A stretch of DNA of 36,040 bases from Methanoregula sp. (GTDB lineage Archaea; Halobacteriota; Methanomicrobia; Methanomicrobiales; Methanospirillaceae). The stretch lies in assembly GCA_023228295.1 (NCBI GenBank), contig JALOBP010000023.1, forward strand, positions 1 to 36,040. Reading direction: 5' to 3'. The notes under the pieces were generated by a model. The model did not search any database, had not been told where the DNA came from, and saw only the letters and a list, made by a program, of their open reading frames with translations. Below, piece by piece: positions 23,383 to 31,894 of this stretch; within the stretch, counting starts at the first letter, position 1, and each line of letters starts with the position of its first letter. Made by a program: the position numbers and the translations under genes.

Positions 23383-24215
23383 AAGCCGCAGAAATTCTCG
23401 GAGTTGAAGATCTCGTATTTGTGGAGCCGCAGTTCTCTGTGCTCCCCGACCCCCGGTATAACACCACCCTTGCTCTTGCAGTAGCAGACGAAGGCCGGCT
23501 CCTGCTGGACGAGAAAGAAGACCCGATCGCCCTTGCGTTCAATAACGGTAACGGCTGGGTCGCCGCATCATTCCTCTGCCGGAACCCGAACGCAACCCTT
23601 ATCGAGAAGTTCGAGAATGTGAACGGTGAGATCTACCAGGAGGACCGGGCATCATGGGCTGCAGCGGTCCGGGAATATTACAGCCTTGCCCTCAAAGCAG
23701 AGGTGCCGCCATCCATCGAGGACCTGAACCCCAAGCGGCGGGGGATCCTCACAAACCTCATATCAGGGTCCTGGAAGGCCAGGTCGGGCGAGATCTGCAT
23801 TGATGCCTGTTGCGGCTCGGGTGTCGGCTCGCTCGTGCTGCGGGATCTCGGGTTTACCCCGCTCTCGTATGACAATGACGAGGCGCTCCTCTCGCTTGGC
23901 CTCGCCACCGGCCGTCTCCTCCCGGAGGAGACCATGTGGCTCGATGCAATGAAGACTTCCGCGTATATCGACCCTGTACCAAAGGGCATCGGGATCATGA
24001 TGGGCGAGATCAACACATTCTCGGAAGATATATGGCACCGGATCGTGGGCGAATTACTGGCAGTCACAAAAGAGACTCTCATCACCGTCGGAACAGAGCC
24101 GGAAGCGAACATTATCCGGGACTGGGGCGAAGAACTGGGCCGTAAAGTCGAGGTAAAAGAGAATCCCGCCGATCCAATCTACGACCTGTGGGTATGCCGG
24201 GCGCTGCCGGAATAA
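23379..24215 (+). CDS. SAM-dependent methyltransferase-like protein
   Basis: A 278-residue protein. The C-terminal half has a Rossmann-type methyltransferase motif I, CIDACCGSGVGSLVL (about 140-154), followed by SYDNDEALLSLG (motif II acidic strand end, about 163-174). The N-terminal 125 residues are a separate domain with no family I recognise. The catalytic motif (NPPY-like) of nucleic-acid methyltransferases is absent: the equivalent strand reads GIGIMMGEINTFS. The substrate is therefore open, and loss of activity is possible. It is coupled to the beta-helix gene by a 4-base overlap and ends at a T-run. A role linked to that neighbour is inferred. Confidence 0.75.
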   Translation: MKAAEILGVEDLVFVEPQFSVLPDPRYNTTLALAVADEGRLLLDEKEDPIALAFNNGNGWVAASFLCRNPNATLIEKFENVNGEIYQEDRASWAAAVREYYSLALKAEVPPSIEDLNPKRRGILTNLISGSWKARSGEICIDACCGSGVGSLVLRDLGFTPLSYDNDEALLSLGLATGRLLPEETMWLDAMKTSAYIDPVPKGIGIMMGEINTFSEDIWHRIVGELLAVTKETLITVGTEPEANIIRDWGEELGRKVEVKENPADPIYDLWVCRALPE

Positions 24216-24216
24216 T

Positions 24217-24230
24217 CTTTTTTTAAAAAT
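24217..24230. terminator. Convergent T-run/A-run
   Basis: Seven T (24218-24224) followed by five A (24225-24229) just after the methyltransferase stop, and just beyond the stop of the convergent small gene, could serve both strands. Confidence 0.45.
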
Positions 24231-24234
24231 GGTT

Positions 24235-24447
24235 TTATTCAGTCGGGGGCCGGGCGCGTTTGAGGCGCTCGCTGACCGACACGCTGGATTTTGATGTTGT
24301 ACCAAACTGGGGCGTACATGCCCGGATGCCCCGCGTCTTGGAGAACATCATGTCCGGGTTGAGGTCGTCCGGCTTCAGGGCCCGGGTCAGGCTTGCGAGA
24401 TCCTCTTTTACCCGGAGTTCCTGATCATCAACTGCTTCCATAGTCAT
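24235..24447 (-). CDS. Small hypothetical protein, about 70 residues
   Basis: A 70-residue hydrophilic protein of no family I know. The N-terminal half is acidic and helical (QELRVKEDLASLTRALKP); the C-terminal half is basic, Ser/Thr-rich and Pro-ended (SERLKRARPPTE). It is accepted as a gene because the upstream minus strand has TATA-like elements (TTATAA at 24465-24470 and AATATATTTA near 24490-24500), and its terminator is shared with the convergent gene. ATG 24441 is an alternative start that would suit a leaderless transcript. Size and charge would suit a nucleic-acid or protein adaptor, but no function is claimed. Confidence 0.5.
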   Translation of the reverse strand: MTMEAVDDQELRVKEDLASLTRALKPDDLNPDMMFSKTRGIRACTPQFGTTSKSSVSVSERLKRARPPTE

Positions 24448-24597
24448 TAGTGGAGCAGTCCCCCTTATAAAGATAATGTTGTCGGTAAAATAAATATATT
24501 AATCCTGATTTGAAAACAGAGGTTATTTTAGGCGGTTTGGGGAGGTTTTTACGGATAGCGCACGGTTGTACACGATATAAAAAAGACCCGTGGGTAC

Positions 24598-26715
24598 CTA
24601 CCGTTTCCGTTTCGCGCCACGAGAATGCCCGCTTCCTTTTTCTGGCTCTTTTAAGGACGCCCCCGGCTTGCTGCCCCGGGTTTTGGGATCATTTGTCTTC
24701 TCCTTGTGCACGTCCTCGCTCTCGAGTTCCGCGATGATATCAACCGGCTCCTTCATCACTTTTGTCAACCGCACGATCTCAAGGAGCCGCTCCATACCGA
24801 GGAAGTGCTCGGCCATCACCTTTGCAAGCGGGCTCATCACCAGCTTTGTCCCTTTCTTCTGCACGAGCTGGTGGGCAATGAGATCGGGAAGGACCGGCTC
24901 CGTACTCCCGACCATCATGCCTGTGATACGGTTGATATCCGCCTCTTCCCCGTCACACGCAACCGCATTTGCCACGTACTCCTCCGAGCTCTGCTCGAAA
25001 TCGTGGACCGGTGCCACCTCCTCCATCTCACCCTTGAGGAGCCTGATCGCGATCTCTTCCTCGGTCCCCGGGTTCTCCCGCGAATAGCTCCCGCCGGGTT
25101 CGGCAAGGATAACGACCCGGCCGAGATCATGGAAGTCCGGCCGGCCGGCACGCCCCGCCATCTGGTTGAACTCCTGGACACTCAGCCAGTCCCGGCCCAT
25201 TGCCAGGGCATCGAAGATCACCTGCGATGCCGGGAAATCCACACCGGCCCCGAGCGCTGCCGTGGTAACGACAGCCATCAGCTTGCCGCCTTCGAACCGG
25301 GTTTCAACGTCCCGCCGCTCCTGCGAGGTGAGGCCCGCATGGTACGCTGCAGCCCGCTGGCCAAGGGCTTCGGCAATCGTATGGCACCGGGTGCGGGCGT
25401 TCGTGAAGATGATCGTCTGGCCCCGGTAACCCTTGGTAGAGGTGCGCTTGTACTCCTCGGTTGTCAATTGCTTGATTGTGGGGATCTTCTGCTTGCGTTC
25501 GGAGAAGATGAGAAAGCGTTCGAGCCCCACCGGGCGCTCGGCATACTGGACGAGAGTGCAGTTGAGTTTTTTCGCAAGAACCGTTGGCGAGCCGATCGTT
25601 GCCGAGAGATAGAGGAACTGCGCCTGTGGGCAGAGATACTTCAGCCGGGCGATCATCCCGTCGAGGCGGTGGCCCCGGTCCTTATCCTCGAGCATCTGGA
25701 CCTCATCGATGACAACGGTTGCGATATTCCTCATTTTCTCGCCACGGCGGATCATGTTGTCCACGCCTTCGTAGGTACCGACAATGATCGGCGACTGGGG
25801 GCTCCGCTCCGCAACCTTCCTGGTCTCGGGAAGGTTCAGCCGGCTCACCCCGGTCAGGAGACCGGTCTTTGCCAGTTTCCCGTACCGCTGCGTGAAGCGT
25901 TCGTACTTCTGGTTTGCCAGCGCCACGAGCGGGACCAAAAAGAGCGTCCGGCCCCGGCCTTCTACATAGTTCTTGAGCCCGGCCATCTCTCCGATGAACG
26001 TCTTGCCGCTCGCGGTTGCAGCGACAACGAGCAGATCTTTCCCATGGAGGAGCCCTGCCTCGACTGCCAGCTGCTGGGCCGGCATAAGCTGGGTGACACC
26101 GCACGATTCCACAAACTGGCGGGGGAGCGGCAGCTCGTTGATGGGCGCCGTCTTCATCACCGGGTGCGCCTCAAGCTTGTCGAAGAGGGCGGAGGCCATC
26201 GTCATCTTGTCAGGCTGCAGCATGGCGAGGACACGGTCAAGGTTCCGGAACTGGTCGAGGAGGTTCTCGAGATGAGCGATCCCATCCCTCCCTAGCCTCC
26301 CGATATGTGAGACCTCGCGGCGGAGCTCCCGCTTGCCGCAGTCCATACAGATCCGTTCACCCTTCCCGAACTGTACCGTGGTCTCTTCGGTGAGCTCCGT
26401 GACACGGTCGTCCAGGAGGCACATCCGGCAGGCACGAATCGTTCCGACACTAACCTGGAAATCAGCAAGGAACGTCTCGAACGGCTGGTCCCGTTTTACC
26501 ATAAGGACCGTAGACTCGCGGAGATTGGCGATGAAATCCTTTGAAGGCGTGTGGCGGTACTCCTTCTTGGTCCCCCACTTCACCCGGTACTTGGTTGGGC
26601 GGGGGCCGCGGGGAGTATCTGATAACTCGACAAAGCCACTCCCCCGGGTATTCCGCCCGTCAAAATAGATCAGTTTGTAGCTCCCGGTTTTCTGGGGCTG
26701 GACGAGGATTTTCAT
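24598..26715 (-). CDS. Superfamily 2 DEAD/DEAH-box helicase with N-terminal Zn-binding domain
   Basis: A 705-residue archaeal helicase. The N-terminal domain (about 1-190, DUF5814-like as I recall) has two CxxC pairs, CRMC (96-99) and CMDC (123-126), likely a zinc site. The core has Walker A AATASGKT (about 232-239), DEVQ box (337-340), SAT (371-373), a C-terminal RecA domain with TTAALGAGVDFPA, and motif VI QMAGRAGRP (about 518-526). An accessory domain follows, ending in a basic Lys/Arg/Gly-rich tail. It resembles Ski2/Hel308-like helicases and probably remodels RNA or DNA. Its start overlaps the upstream regulator stop by four bases, completing a three-gene operon. Confidence 0.9.
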   Translation of the reverse strand: MKILVQPQKTGSYKLIYFDGRNTRGSGFVELSDTPRGPRPTKYRVKWGTKKEYRHTPSKDFIANLRESTVLMVKRDQPFETFLADFQVSVGTIRACRMCLLDDRVTELTEETTVQFGKGERICMDCGKRELRREVSHIGRLGRDGIAHLENLLDQFRNLDRVLAMLQPDKMTMASALFDKLEAHPVMKTAPINELPLPRQFVESCGVTQLMPAQQLAVEAGLLHGKDLLVVAATASGKTFIGEMAGLKNYVEGRGRTLFLVPLVALANQKYERFTQRYGKLAKTGLLTGVSRLNLPETRKVAERSPQSPIIVGTYEGVDNMIRRGEKMRNIATVVIDEVQMLEDKDRGHRLDGMIARLKYLCPQAQFLYLSATIGSPTVLAKKLNCTLVQYAERPVGLERFLIFSERKQKIPTIKQLTTEEYKRTSTKGYRGQTIIFTNARTRCHTIAEALGQRAAAYHAGLTSQERRDVETRFEGGKLMAVVTTAALGAGVDFPASQVIFDALAMGRDWLSVQEFNQMAGRAGRPDFHDLGRVVILAEPGGSYSRENPGTEEEIAIRLLKGEMEEVAPVHDFEQSSEEYVANAVACDGEEADINRITGMMVGSTEPVLPDLIAHQLVQKKGTKLVMSPLAKVMAEHFLGMERLLEIVRLTKVMKEPVDIIAELESEDVHKEKTNDPKTRGSKPGASLKEPEKGSGHSRGAKRKR

Positions 26716-27521
26716 GGCGCAATCAGGTCATGAATAACGTACGGGAGATGCACACTCTCGAGCCGTTTTAAAAAGTCCGTGAACTCCTCGTCCACGATCA
26801 CAATCGCACAGTCGATGCCGTGGAAGGCGGCCTCGATAACTCCTTCCCGGGCGCCAAAGAACATATCGGGTTTCCGGCCGGCTGCATTGAGCGCGATATA
26901 GGCCTCAAGCCCGACCGCGGCAACCATCCCGGCCCCGTTACAAATCTCCAGCAGGTCCTTCTTCCGGACCCGGCGGGAACCCCCGCTCTGGATCCGGGGC
27001 ACCTTGCAGACATGGACTTTACCTTCCTTATGATCGATGATGCCGTTGAGCCGGGCGATACCCACGTCCTCGTCTTTCTTTGCATCGGCAATGACAGTCC
27101 CGGTTGCCGCAAGCGATTTCTTCCCGGCATACAGGAACCCGTCCTTCATGTACACGCCGACCACATCACCGGTTTTCAGGTTCTCAGCGGCAAGGGCCGT
27201 CCAGACCGAGACCTGCTGGATGATGTCGCGCCGGATGTGCCGGGCATAGGATTCGAGCGACTCGGCGTTTTCGAGCACCCACTCGATGCCCGATTTCGTT
27301 ACCTCGTAGTTGCCACGGCCGCTTGCCGAGACCATGTTCTCTTCAACCAGTTCGCGGATATATTCTGAGATCGCCTGCGGGGTTACCCCGAGTTTTTCGG
27401 CAATCTCCTGCTGGCGGACCGCCGGCTGGTGCTCGGCAATTTCCACTAATATCTGGAGGCGTGAGACCTCGCGCTTGCTGCGCAGGATAGAATAGAGGGG
27501 ATCCTTACCGCCCTGTGTCAA
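26712..27521 (-). CDS. Winged-helix transcriptional regulator with archaeal C-terminal domain
   Basis: A 269-residue protein. An N-terminal winged HTH (about 15-80) includes RQQEIAEKLGVTPQAISEYI, a clear helix-turn-helix, and a wing with GRGNYEVTKSG. The C-terminal part (about 95-269) is a distinct domain with an alternating hydrophobic pattern and GAGMVAAVGLEAYIALNAAG, perhaps ligand binding; I cannot name the family. The start is inferred as TTG 27521 because the reading frame further upstream overlaps the preceding gene and reads CCLTQGG; GGTG lies just before it. It overlaps the previous gene by 17 bases and the helicase by 4. Confidence 0.78.
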   Translation of the reverse strand: MTQGGKDPLYSILRSKREVSRLQILVEIAEHQPAVRQQEIAEKLGVTPQAISEYIRELVEENMVSASGRGNYEVTKSGIEWVLENAESLESYARHIRRDIIQQVSVWTALAAENLKTGDVVGVYMKDGFLYAGKKSLAATGTVIADAKKDEDVGIARLNGIIDHKEGKVHVCKVPRIQSGGSRRVRKKDLLEICNGAGMVAAVGLEAYIALNAAGRKPDMFFGAREGVIEAAFHGIDCAIVIVDEEFTDFLKRLESVHLPYVIHDLIAP

Positions 27522-28035
27522 GCAGCACCAGTCCCTGCCCCTTAACGTCCATGTGGGGAATTCTCTTGGCAAGCCCTTTGACAAAGACGGGGCTCACGCA
27601 AAATTTCCTCGAGAGGTCGTTGATGGAGCTGTTGCCCTTCCCGAGCTCCTCCTCGATATTTTCCACAACTTCCCGGAGGTTCTCGTCGTTTGAGAGCGAG
27701 AGGTAGATGATGTCGGCGAGATCGGAAAGGTTACACTGGAAGTTTGCCCGGAACTTGTTGTAGGTTGCACGGAACTCCCGCTCCGGTTTCTTGCCGGGCT
27801 TGGGCATCCGCCACTGCTCCTCCACAAGGTTGCCTTTCTTTAAGATCTGGAGACAGACCGGCAGGCTGTCATCCGGCACATGCGCCCGGATCTCCTCTTC
27901 AGTCATCCAGGATTTGTTCAGTAATTCATAGACCTTCTTATAGGAAGGGTCGTTGAATGTCATCAGGAGAGGAACCAGCTCTACTGGATCGTTGACTATG
28001 CGAATGTGGCCCGGCACTGTAAAAACCCTATACAT
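27505..28035 (-). CDS. ArsR-like HTH protein
   Basis: A 176-residue protein. The N-terminal region (about 15-75) has a winged-helix pattern, DPSYKKVYELLNKSWMTEEEIRAHVP with a following LQILKKGNLVEEQWRM. The middle forms a charged helical stretch (NLREVVENIEEELGK), and a second short HTH-like helix pair occurs near residues 135-160. It resembles ArsR-type regulators common in methanogens, without a metal-site Cys pair. An AT-rich TATA-like AAAATTTATT (minus strand, about 28054-28063) and GGGGAT precede ATG 28035. It heads the regulator-regulator-helicase operon and shares a divergent promoter with hypF. Confidence 0.78.
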   Translation of the reverse strand: MYRVFTVPGHIRIVNDPVELVPLLMTFNDPSYKKVYELLNKSWMTEEEIRAHVPDDSLPVCLQILKKGNLVEEQWRMPKPGKKPEREFRATYNKFRANFQCNLSDLADIIYLSLSNDENLREVVENIEEELGKGNSSINDLSRKFCVSPVFVKGLAKRIPHMDVKGQGLVLLDTGR

Positions 28036-28074
28036 ATATCCCCGCGAGTATCAATAAATTTTTGCGACTCAACC
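28036..28074. promoter_or_regulatory. Compact divergent promoter, HTH operon / hypF
   Basis: Only 39 bases separate the two start codons. The AT-rich TCAATAAATTTTT (about 28051-28063) can serve as TATA for the minus-strand operon. TATACATATATC (28030-28040, partly inside the other gene) can serve hypF. The overlap makes mutual exclusion of the two promoters likely. Confidence 0.45.
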
Positions 28075-30309
28075 ATGCAAAAATCGGGCAGGATCACGGT
28101 CAGGGGAATTGTGCAGGGGGTAGGTTTCCGCCCGTTTGTCTATACCCGGGCCACGGCCCTCAACATCTCAGGCACGGTGAAAAATCTTGGGAGCGAGGTG
28201 GAGATCTTCGCACGCGGGGAAAACTTTGACGAGTTTCTCGCAGAGGTCTCCCGGGGTCCCGCGATCTCCCGCATCGATTCGGTGGAGGTTTTTGCAACTG
28301 ATCGGGAAATCCAGGACGGTTTTGTTATCTTAAAAAGCGGCACCGGTTCATTCTCCGGCATGATCCCCCCCGACATTGCCATCTGCGACGAGTGCATTGA
28401 GGACATTTTTAAAAAAGGCGGGAGGTACGAGAACTACTGGGCAACCTCCTGCGTCAACTGCGGGCCACGGTACAGCATCATCCGTGAGATCCCGTACGAC
28501 CGCGAGCGGACATCCATGAGCGAATTTTTGCTGTGTCCTGCCTGTGCGGGGGAATATGGCAACCCGCATTCCCGGCGCCACCATGCCCAGACCATAGCCT
28601 GCGATACCTGCGGTCCTGAACTGACCCTCTACGATAAGACCGGGCGGAAGGTGAACTGCCCTGATCCGGTCCGGGAGGCCGCGGCCATGCTCGATGCCGG
28701 GCGGATCCTGGCAATGCGGGGGATCGGGGGGTTCCATCTTGCCTGCACGGAAGAGTCCGCGGGCGAGCTCAAGAAACGGCTCGGCCGGACCGAACAGCCG
28801 TTTGCGATCATGGTCCGGCCGGACCAGATCGACCAGCTGGCCCGCGTCACTCCCGATGACCGGCGCCTGCTTGAAGGCCCCGTCCACCCGATCCTTGTCC
28901 TTGAGAAACGCGACCATACTGCGCACGCAGGTATCAGCAACCTCCACACCATTGGCTGCATGCTGCCCTACACCGGCCTCCACCACCTCCTCTTCTCATT
29001 CCTGAAACACCCGCTCCTGATCATGACGAGCGCCAACATGCCGGGCTACCCGATGATCACCGAGATCGACCACGCGATGGCAAAACTGCACAACAGCGTG
29101 GACTTCTTCCTCTCCCACAACCGGCCCATCGTCAACCGGTGCGACGACTCGGTGATGCGTGACGGCCTCATCATCCGCCTCTCCCGCGGGATCGCACCGA
29201 GGCGGACGGCAATCAGTCTTGGGGATCGCTGCATCCTTGCCGTGGGCCCCGAACTGAACGCGAACGCGACCATCTACAAAAACGGGTTTGCCGTCACATC
29301 CCCGCATGTCGGCAATGTGCGGAACCCGGCAACGCTTGAATACCTTGAGGAGACGATCCGTAACCTCCAGCGGGTCCTCGGGGCAAAGTTTGACGTGGTG
29401 GCCCACGACCTCCACCCCCAGTTCCTCTCGACACGGTTCGCCCGGGAGATCGCATCCGACCATGGCCTCGAACTCATCCCCGTCCAGCACCATCGTGCCC
29501 ACATCGCGGCAGCTACAACAGAGCCCTGCATCGGGATCGCTATCGATGGCGTGGGCTACGGGGACGATGGGACGGTCTGGGGCTCGGAGATCTTCAGCGG
29601 GCAGGTGCCGGACCTGCGCCGGGTCGCCCACCTCGAACCTGTTGCAATGCCCGGCGGAGACCTCGCCACCCGCTTCCCCGAGCGGATGCTCTATGGCGTG
29701 CTGCCGGACGAGCGGGTGATCGCACTCCTTGCCGGCAGGGGCTGGGGCGACGTTGAACTTGGGGTGCTCGGAAAGCAGGTGGTGCGGGGCTTCAATGTCA
29801 CGCAGACAACAAGCACCGGCCGACTGCTCGATGCGGTATCGGCACTCCTCGGCATCTGCCGTGAACGGACGTACGACGGCGAACCCGCGATGAAACTCGA
29901 ATCTGCTGCAGCAGGGGGCATGGCGGAAACATGGGACCTCACGATTACCCGCGACGGGGATCATGAGATGCTCTCCGGCAGGGCCCTGATGGAAACGGCG
30001 TTCGACCACATGGATGATGTGGGAGCCGGTGACCGGCAGGCCATCCGCGACATCGCAGCCTCCTTCCAGTACAACCTTGCCCGCGGGATCGCCCATATGG
30101 CCGCGGGTGCCGCGGAACGGGACGGCATGAAAACGATCGCGCTCTCCGGCGGGGTAGCCTACAACCATGCCATCCGCGAGACAATCCGGAGGGAGGTCAT
30201 TGCACGGGGCTTCCCGTGCATCAGCAACACCAGTTACCCGCTTGGAGACGGCTGCGTCTCGTTCGGCCAGTGTGCCTATGCGGGCAAAGTCCTGCAGGAC
30301 AGGCCGTAA
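28075..30309 (+). CDS. hypF: Carbamoyltransferase HypF
   Basis: A 744-residue HypF, which uses carbamoyl phosphate to carbamoylate HypE, giving the CN ligands of [NiFe]-hydrogenases. Domains in order: acylphosphatase (about 5-93, GIVQGVGFRPFVY); four CxxC pairs forming two zinc fingers (Cys 104/107, 126/129, 154/157, 176/179); a YrdC-like domain (about 200-385, RGIGGFHLAC); and a Kae1-like C-terminal domain (VQHHRAHIAA, GIAIDGVGYGDDG, ALSGGVAYN). All hallmark sites are intact. ATG 28075 matches the family start. No other hyp gene is adjacent, so HypE and the rest are encoded elsewhere. Confidence 0.97.
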   Translation: MQKSGRITVRGIVQGVGFRPFVYTRATALNISGTVKNLGSEVEIFARGENFDEFLAEVSRGPAISRIDSVEVFATDREIQDGFVILKSGTGSFSGMIPPDIAICDECIEDIFKKGGRYENYWATSCVNCGPRYSIIREIPYDRERTSMSEFLLCPACAGEYGNPHSRRHHAQTIACDTCGPELTLYDKTGRKVNCPDPVREAAAMLDAGRILAMRGIGGFHLACTEESAGELKKRLGRTEQPFAIMVRPDQIDQLARVTPDDRRLLEGPVHPILVLEKRDHTAHAGISNLHTIGCMLPYTGLHHLLFSFLKHPLLIMTSANMPGYPMITEIDHAMAKLHNSVDFFLSHNRPIVNRCDDSVMRDGLIIRLSRGIAPRRTAISLGDRCILAVGPELNANATIYKNGFAVTSPHVGNVRNPATLEYLEETIRNLQRVLGAKFDVVAHDLHPQFLSTRFAREIASDHGLELIPVQHHRAHIAAATTEPCIGIAIDGVGYGDDGTVWGSEIFSGQVPDLRRVAHLEPVAMPGGDLATRFPERMLYGVLPDERVIALLAGRGWGDVELGVLGKQVVRGFNVTQTTSTGRLLDAVSALLGICRERTYDGEPAMKLESAAAGGMAETWDLTITRDGDHEMLSGRALMETAFDHMDDVGAGDRQAIRDIAASFQYNLARGIAHMAAGAAERDGMKTIALSGGVAYNHAIRETIRREVIARGFPCISNTSYPLGDGCVSFGQCAYAGKVLQDRP

Positions 30310-30360
30310 TACCGCTATTCTCGCACAATTTATCTGTCCTGAAAAGAAAGAGGGTGATGC

Positions 30361-30789
30361 ATGGCAATGGAACCGGCCGACCAGCACCCGGATCAGGAGA
30401 AGAAAATTAAAAGCCTCGAACTGGAACTCAATGATCTCCGACAGGGCCTGGCCATAGTAACGGACTACTACATAGACCTCGAGAAGGCCTCCCGCCAGCA
30501 CGATGCGGCAGAGGTGGTCGACAGGACGATCACCCGCCATCTTGTGGAAGATGAGCACGAGTTCGAGGGCATCTGGCGGTTCCACGAGGAGATGCTGGTA
30601 GCTGACCCGGAGGCCCGGGTCACTTTCCAGCATATGTACGATGCCTTTGTCGACTTCTGCACCCGGACCCACCGGCAGCCGGTGGAGCCGGATGCGTTCG
30701 TCTTCGTCTTCTCGCAGATGGAAAACCCGGCACCCGAGATGGGCAATGGCGAGTGGATTGGTTTCCGTCTCCACCCTGACGGGGCCTGA
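30361..30789 (+). CDS. Small protein with coiled coil and primase-tail-like C-terminus
   Basis: A 142-residue protein. Residues 10-45 form a likely coiled coil. Residues about 67-140 run F-x-EE-x-L...Y-x-A-F-x-x-F-C...P-x-x-x-F-x-F...W-x-G-F-R-L, strikingly like the winged-helix tail at the end of D5/P4-type phage and plasmid primase-helicases, though no helicase is attached. The likeness is judged by eye. GGTGA lies just before ATG 30361; ATG 30367 is an alternative. A TATA-like ATTTATC (about 30328-30334) suggests its own promoter. Function unknown; DNA or protein contact is plausible. Confidence 0.72.
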   Translation: MAMEPADQHPDQEKKIKSLELELNDLRQGLAIVTDYYIDLEKASRQHDAAEVVDRTITRHLVEDEHEFEGIWRFHEEMLVADPEARVTFQHMYDAFVDFCTRTHRQPVEPDAFVFVFSQMENPAPEMGNGEWIGFRLHPDGA

Positions 30790-30817
30790 TCCCGAGATAT
30801 CCCGGACCTGTGTTACC

Positions 30818-31816
30818 ATGACCCATATCAGAATCACGCGCGAGTCGGAGATCCCCCTGATGGGGTCGCTCTATTTCGGGGTCATCGACCGGGGCACGAG
30901 TCTTTTGCAGGTCCGGCCAAGCTGCGGTTGCAACATTAACTGCCCTTTCTGCTCGGTGGATGCCGGCCCGCAATCGAAGACCCGGGCCACGAGTTACGAA
31001 GTCGAGCTGGAATATCTCGTGGAGGCCGTCCGCGAGATCGCGGGATTCAAGGGGTCGGGGGTTGAGTGCCATATCGACTCGCCCGGCGAACCCCTGATGT
31101 ACCACAACCTCGCCGAACTGGTGGCTGCATTCCGGGAGATTGATGAAGTTACGACCATCTCCGTCCAGACCAACGGCACGCTGCTCGATACAAAAAAGAT
31201 CGCAGAACTCGAAGCCGCCGGTCTCGACCGGATCAACCTCTCGCTCCATGCCCTCGACCCGGACCTTTCCCGGACGCTGGCCGGCGTGGACTGGTATGAT
31301 GTCGATCGGATAATGGATGCAGCCCGGGCTGTGGCACAGAGCAGAATCGATCTCCTCATCGCCCCGGTCTACATCCCCGGGATCAATGATGAGGAGATCC
31401 CCAAGCTGATCCGGTTTGCAAAGGAGATCGGCGCCGGCAAACGCTTCCCGCCGCTCGGGATCCAGAAGTTCGAACACTACCGCTATGGCCGGTCGCCCAA
31501 AGGTGTCAAGGCCCAGAGCTGGTGGCAGTTCTTCAACCGGAGTATCAAGCCGTGGGAAGAGGCAGCGGGCATTCCCCTGCGGCTGGATCCCGGGCGGGAC
31601 TTTGGCACACGGAGGCAGCAGTTCGTCCCCTTATCCATGCAGAAAGGCGATAAGGTGACGGTTGAGATCCGTGCGCCGGGCTGGATCCATGGCGAGATGC
31701 TCGGGGTTGCCAACAACCGCGTAGTCTCGGTATACAACTGCCCGAAGCAGTCCGGGCAGGTGCGGGTGAAGATCATGGCAACAAAACACAATATCTACAC
31801 CGGTATGCCGATCTGA
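30818..31816 (+). CDS. Radical SAM protein with C-terminal TRAM-like region
   Basis: A 332-residue protein. The radical SAM cluster motif is CNINCPFC (CxxxCxxC, Cys 38, 42, 45), preceded by VRPSCG. A GEP-like motif follows (DSPGEPLMY), then SVQTNGTLLD and INLSLHALD, as in the TIM-barrel core, with VYIPGINDEEIPKL downstream. The last 60 residues (KGDKVTVEIRAPGWIHGEMLG ...) resemble a TRAM RNA-binding barrel. It would cleave SAM reductively to modify a substrate, perhaps RNA if the TRAM reading is right. ATG 30818 best matches the conserved start. The specific reaction is not recognisable. Confidence 0.88.
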   Translation: MTHIRITRESEIPLMGSLYFGVIDRGTSLLQVRPSCGCNINCPFCSVDAGPQSKTRATSYEVELEYLVEAVREIAGFKGSGVECHIDSPGEPLMYHNLAELVAAFREIDEVTTISVQTNGTLLDTKKIAELEAAGLDRINLSLHALDPDLSRTLAGVDWYDVDRIMDAARAVAQSRIDLLIAPVYIPGINDEEIPKLIRFAKEIGAGKRFPPLGIQKFEHYRYGRSPKGVKAQSWWQFFNRSIKPWEEAAGIPLRLDPGRDFGTRRQQFVPLSMQKGDKVTVEIRAPGWIHGEMLGVANNRVVSVYNCPKQSGQVRVKIMATKHNIYTGMPI

Positions 31817-31894
31817 TCCGGATGATAAAACAGCCGGCATTCTGACGGAATAATTTCGGAATATTCATAGAATTGCCCGCGAGACAATCTCTCA

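Noticed and set aside
24706..26295. A 529-codon open frame antisense to the helicase
   Set aside because: It mirrors the helicase codons, is rich in Arg, His and Pro and has no domain; the helicase has every expected motif.
28996..30837. A 613-codon open frame antisense to hypF
   Set aside because: hypF is intact with all domains on the plus strand; the antisense frame has no recognisable domain and reflects high-GC codon bias.
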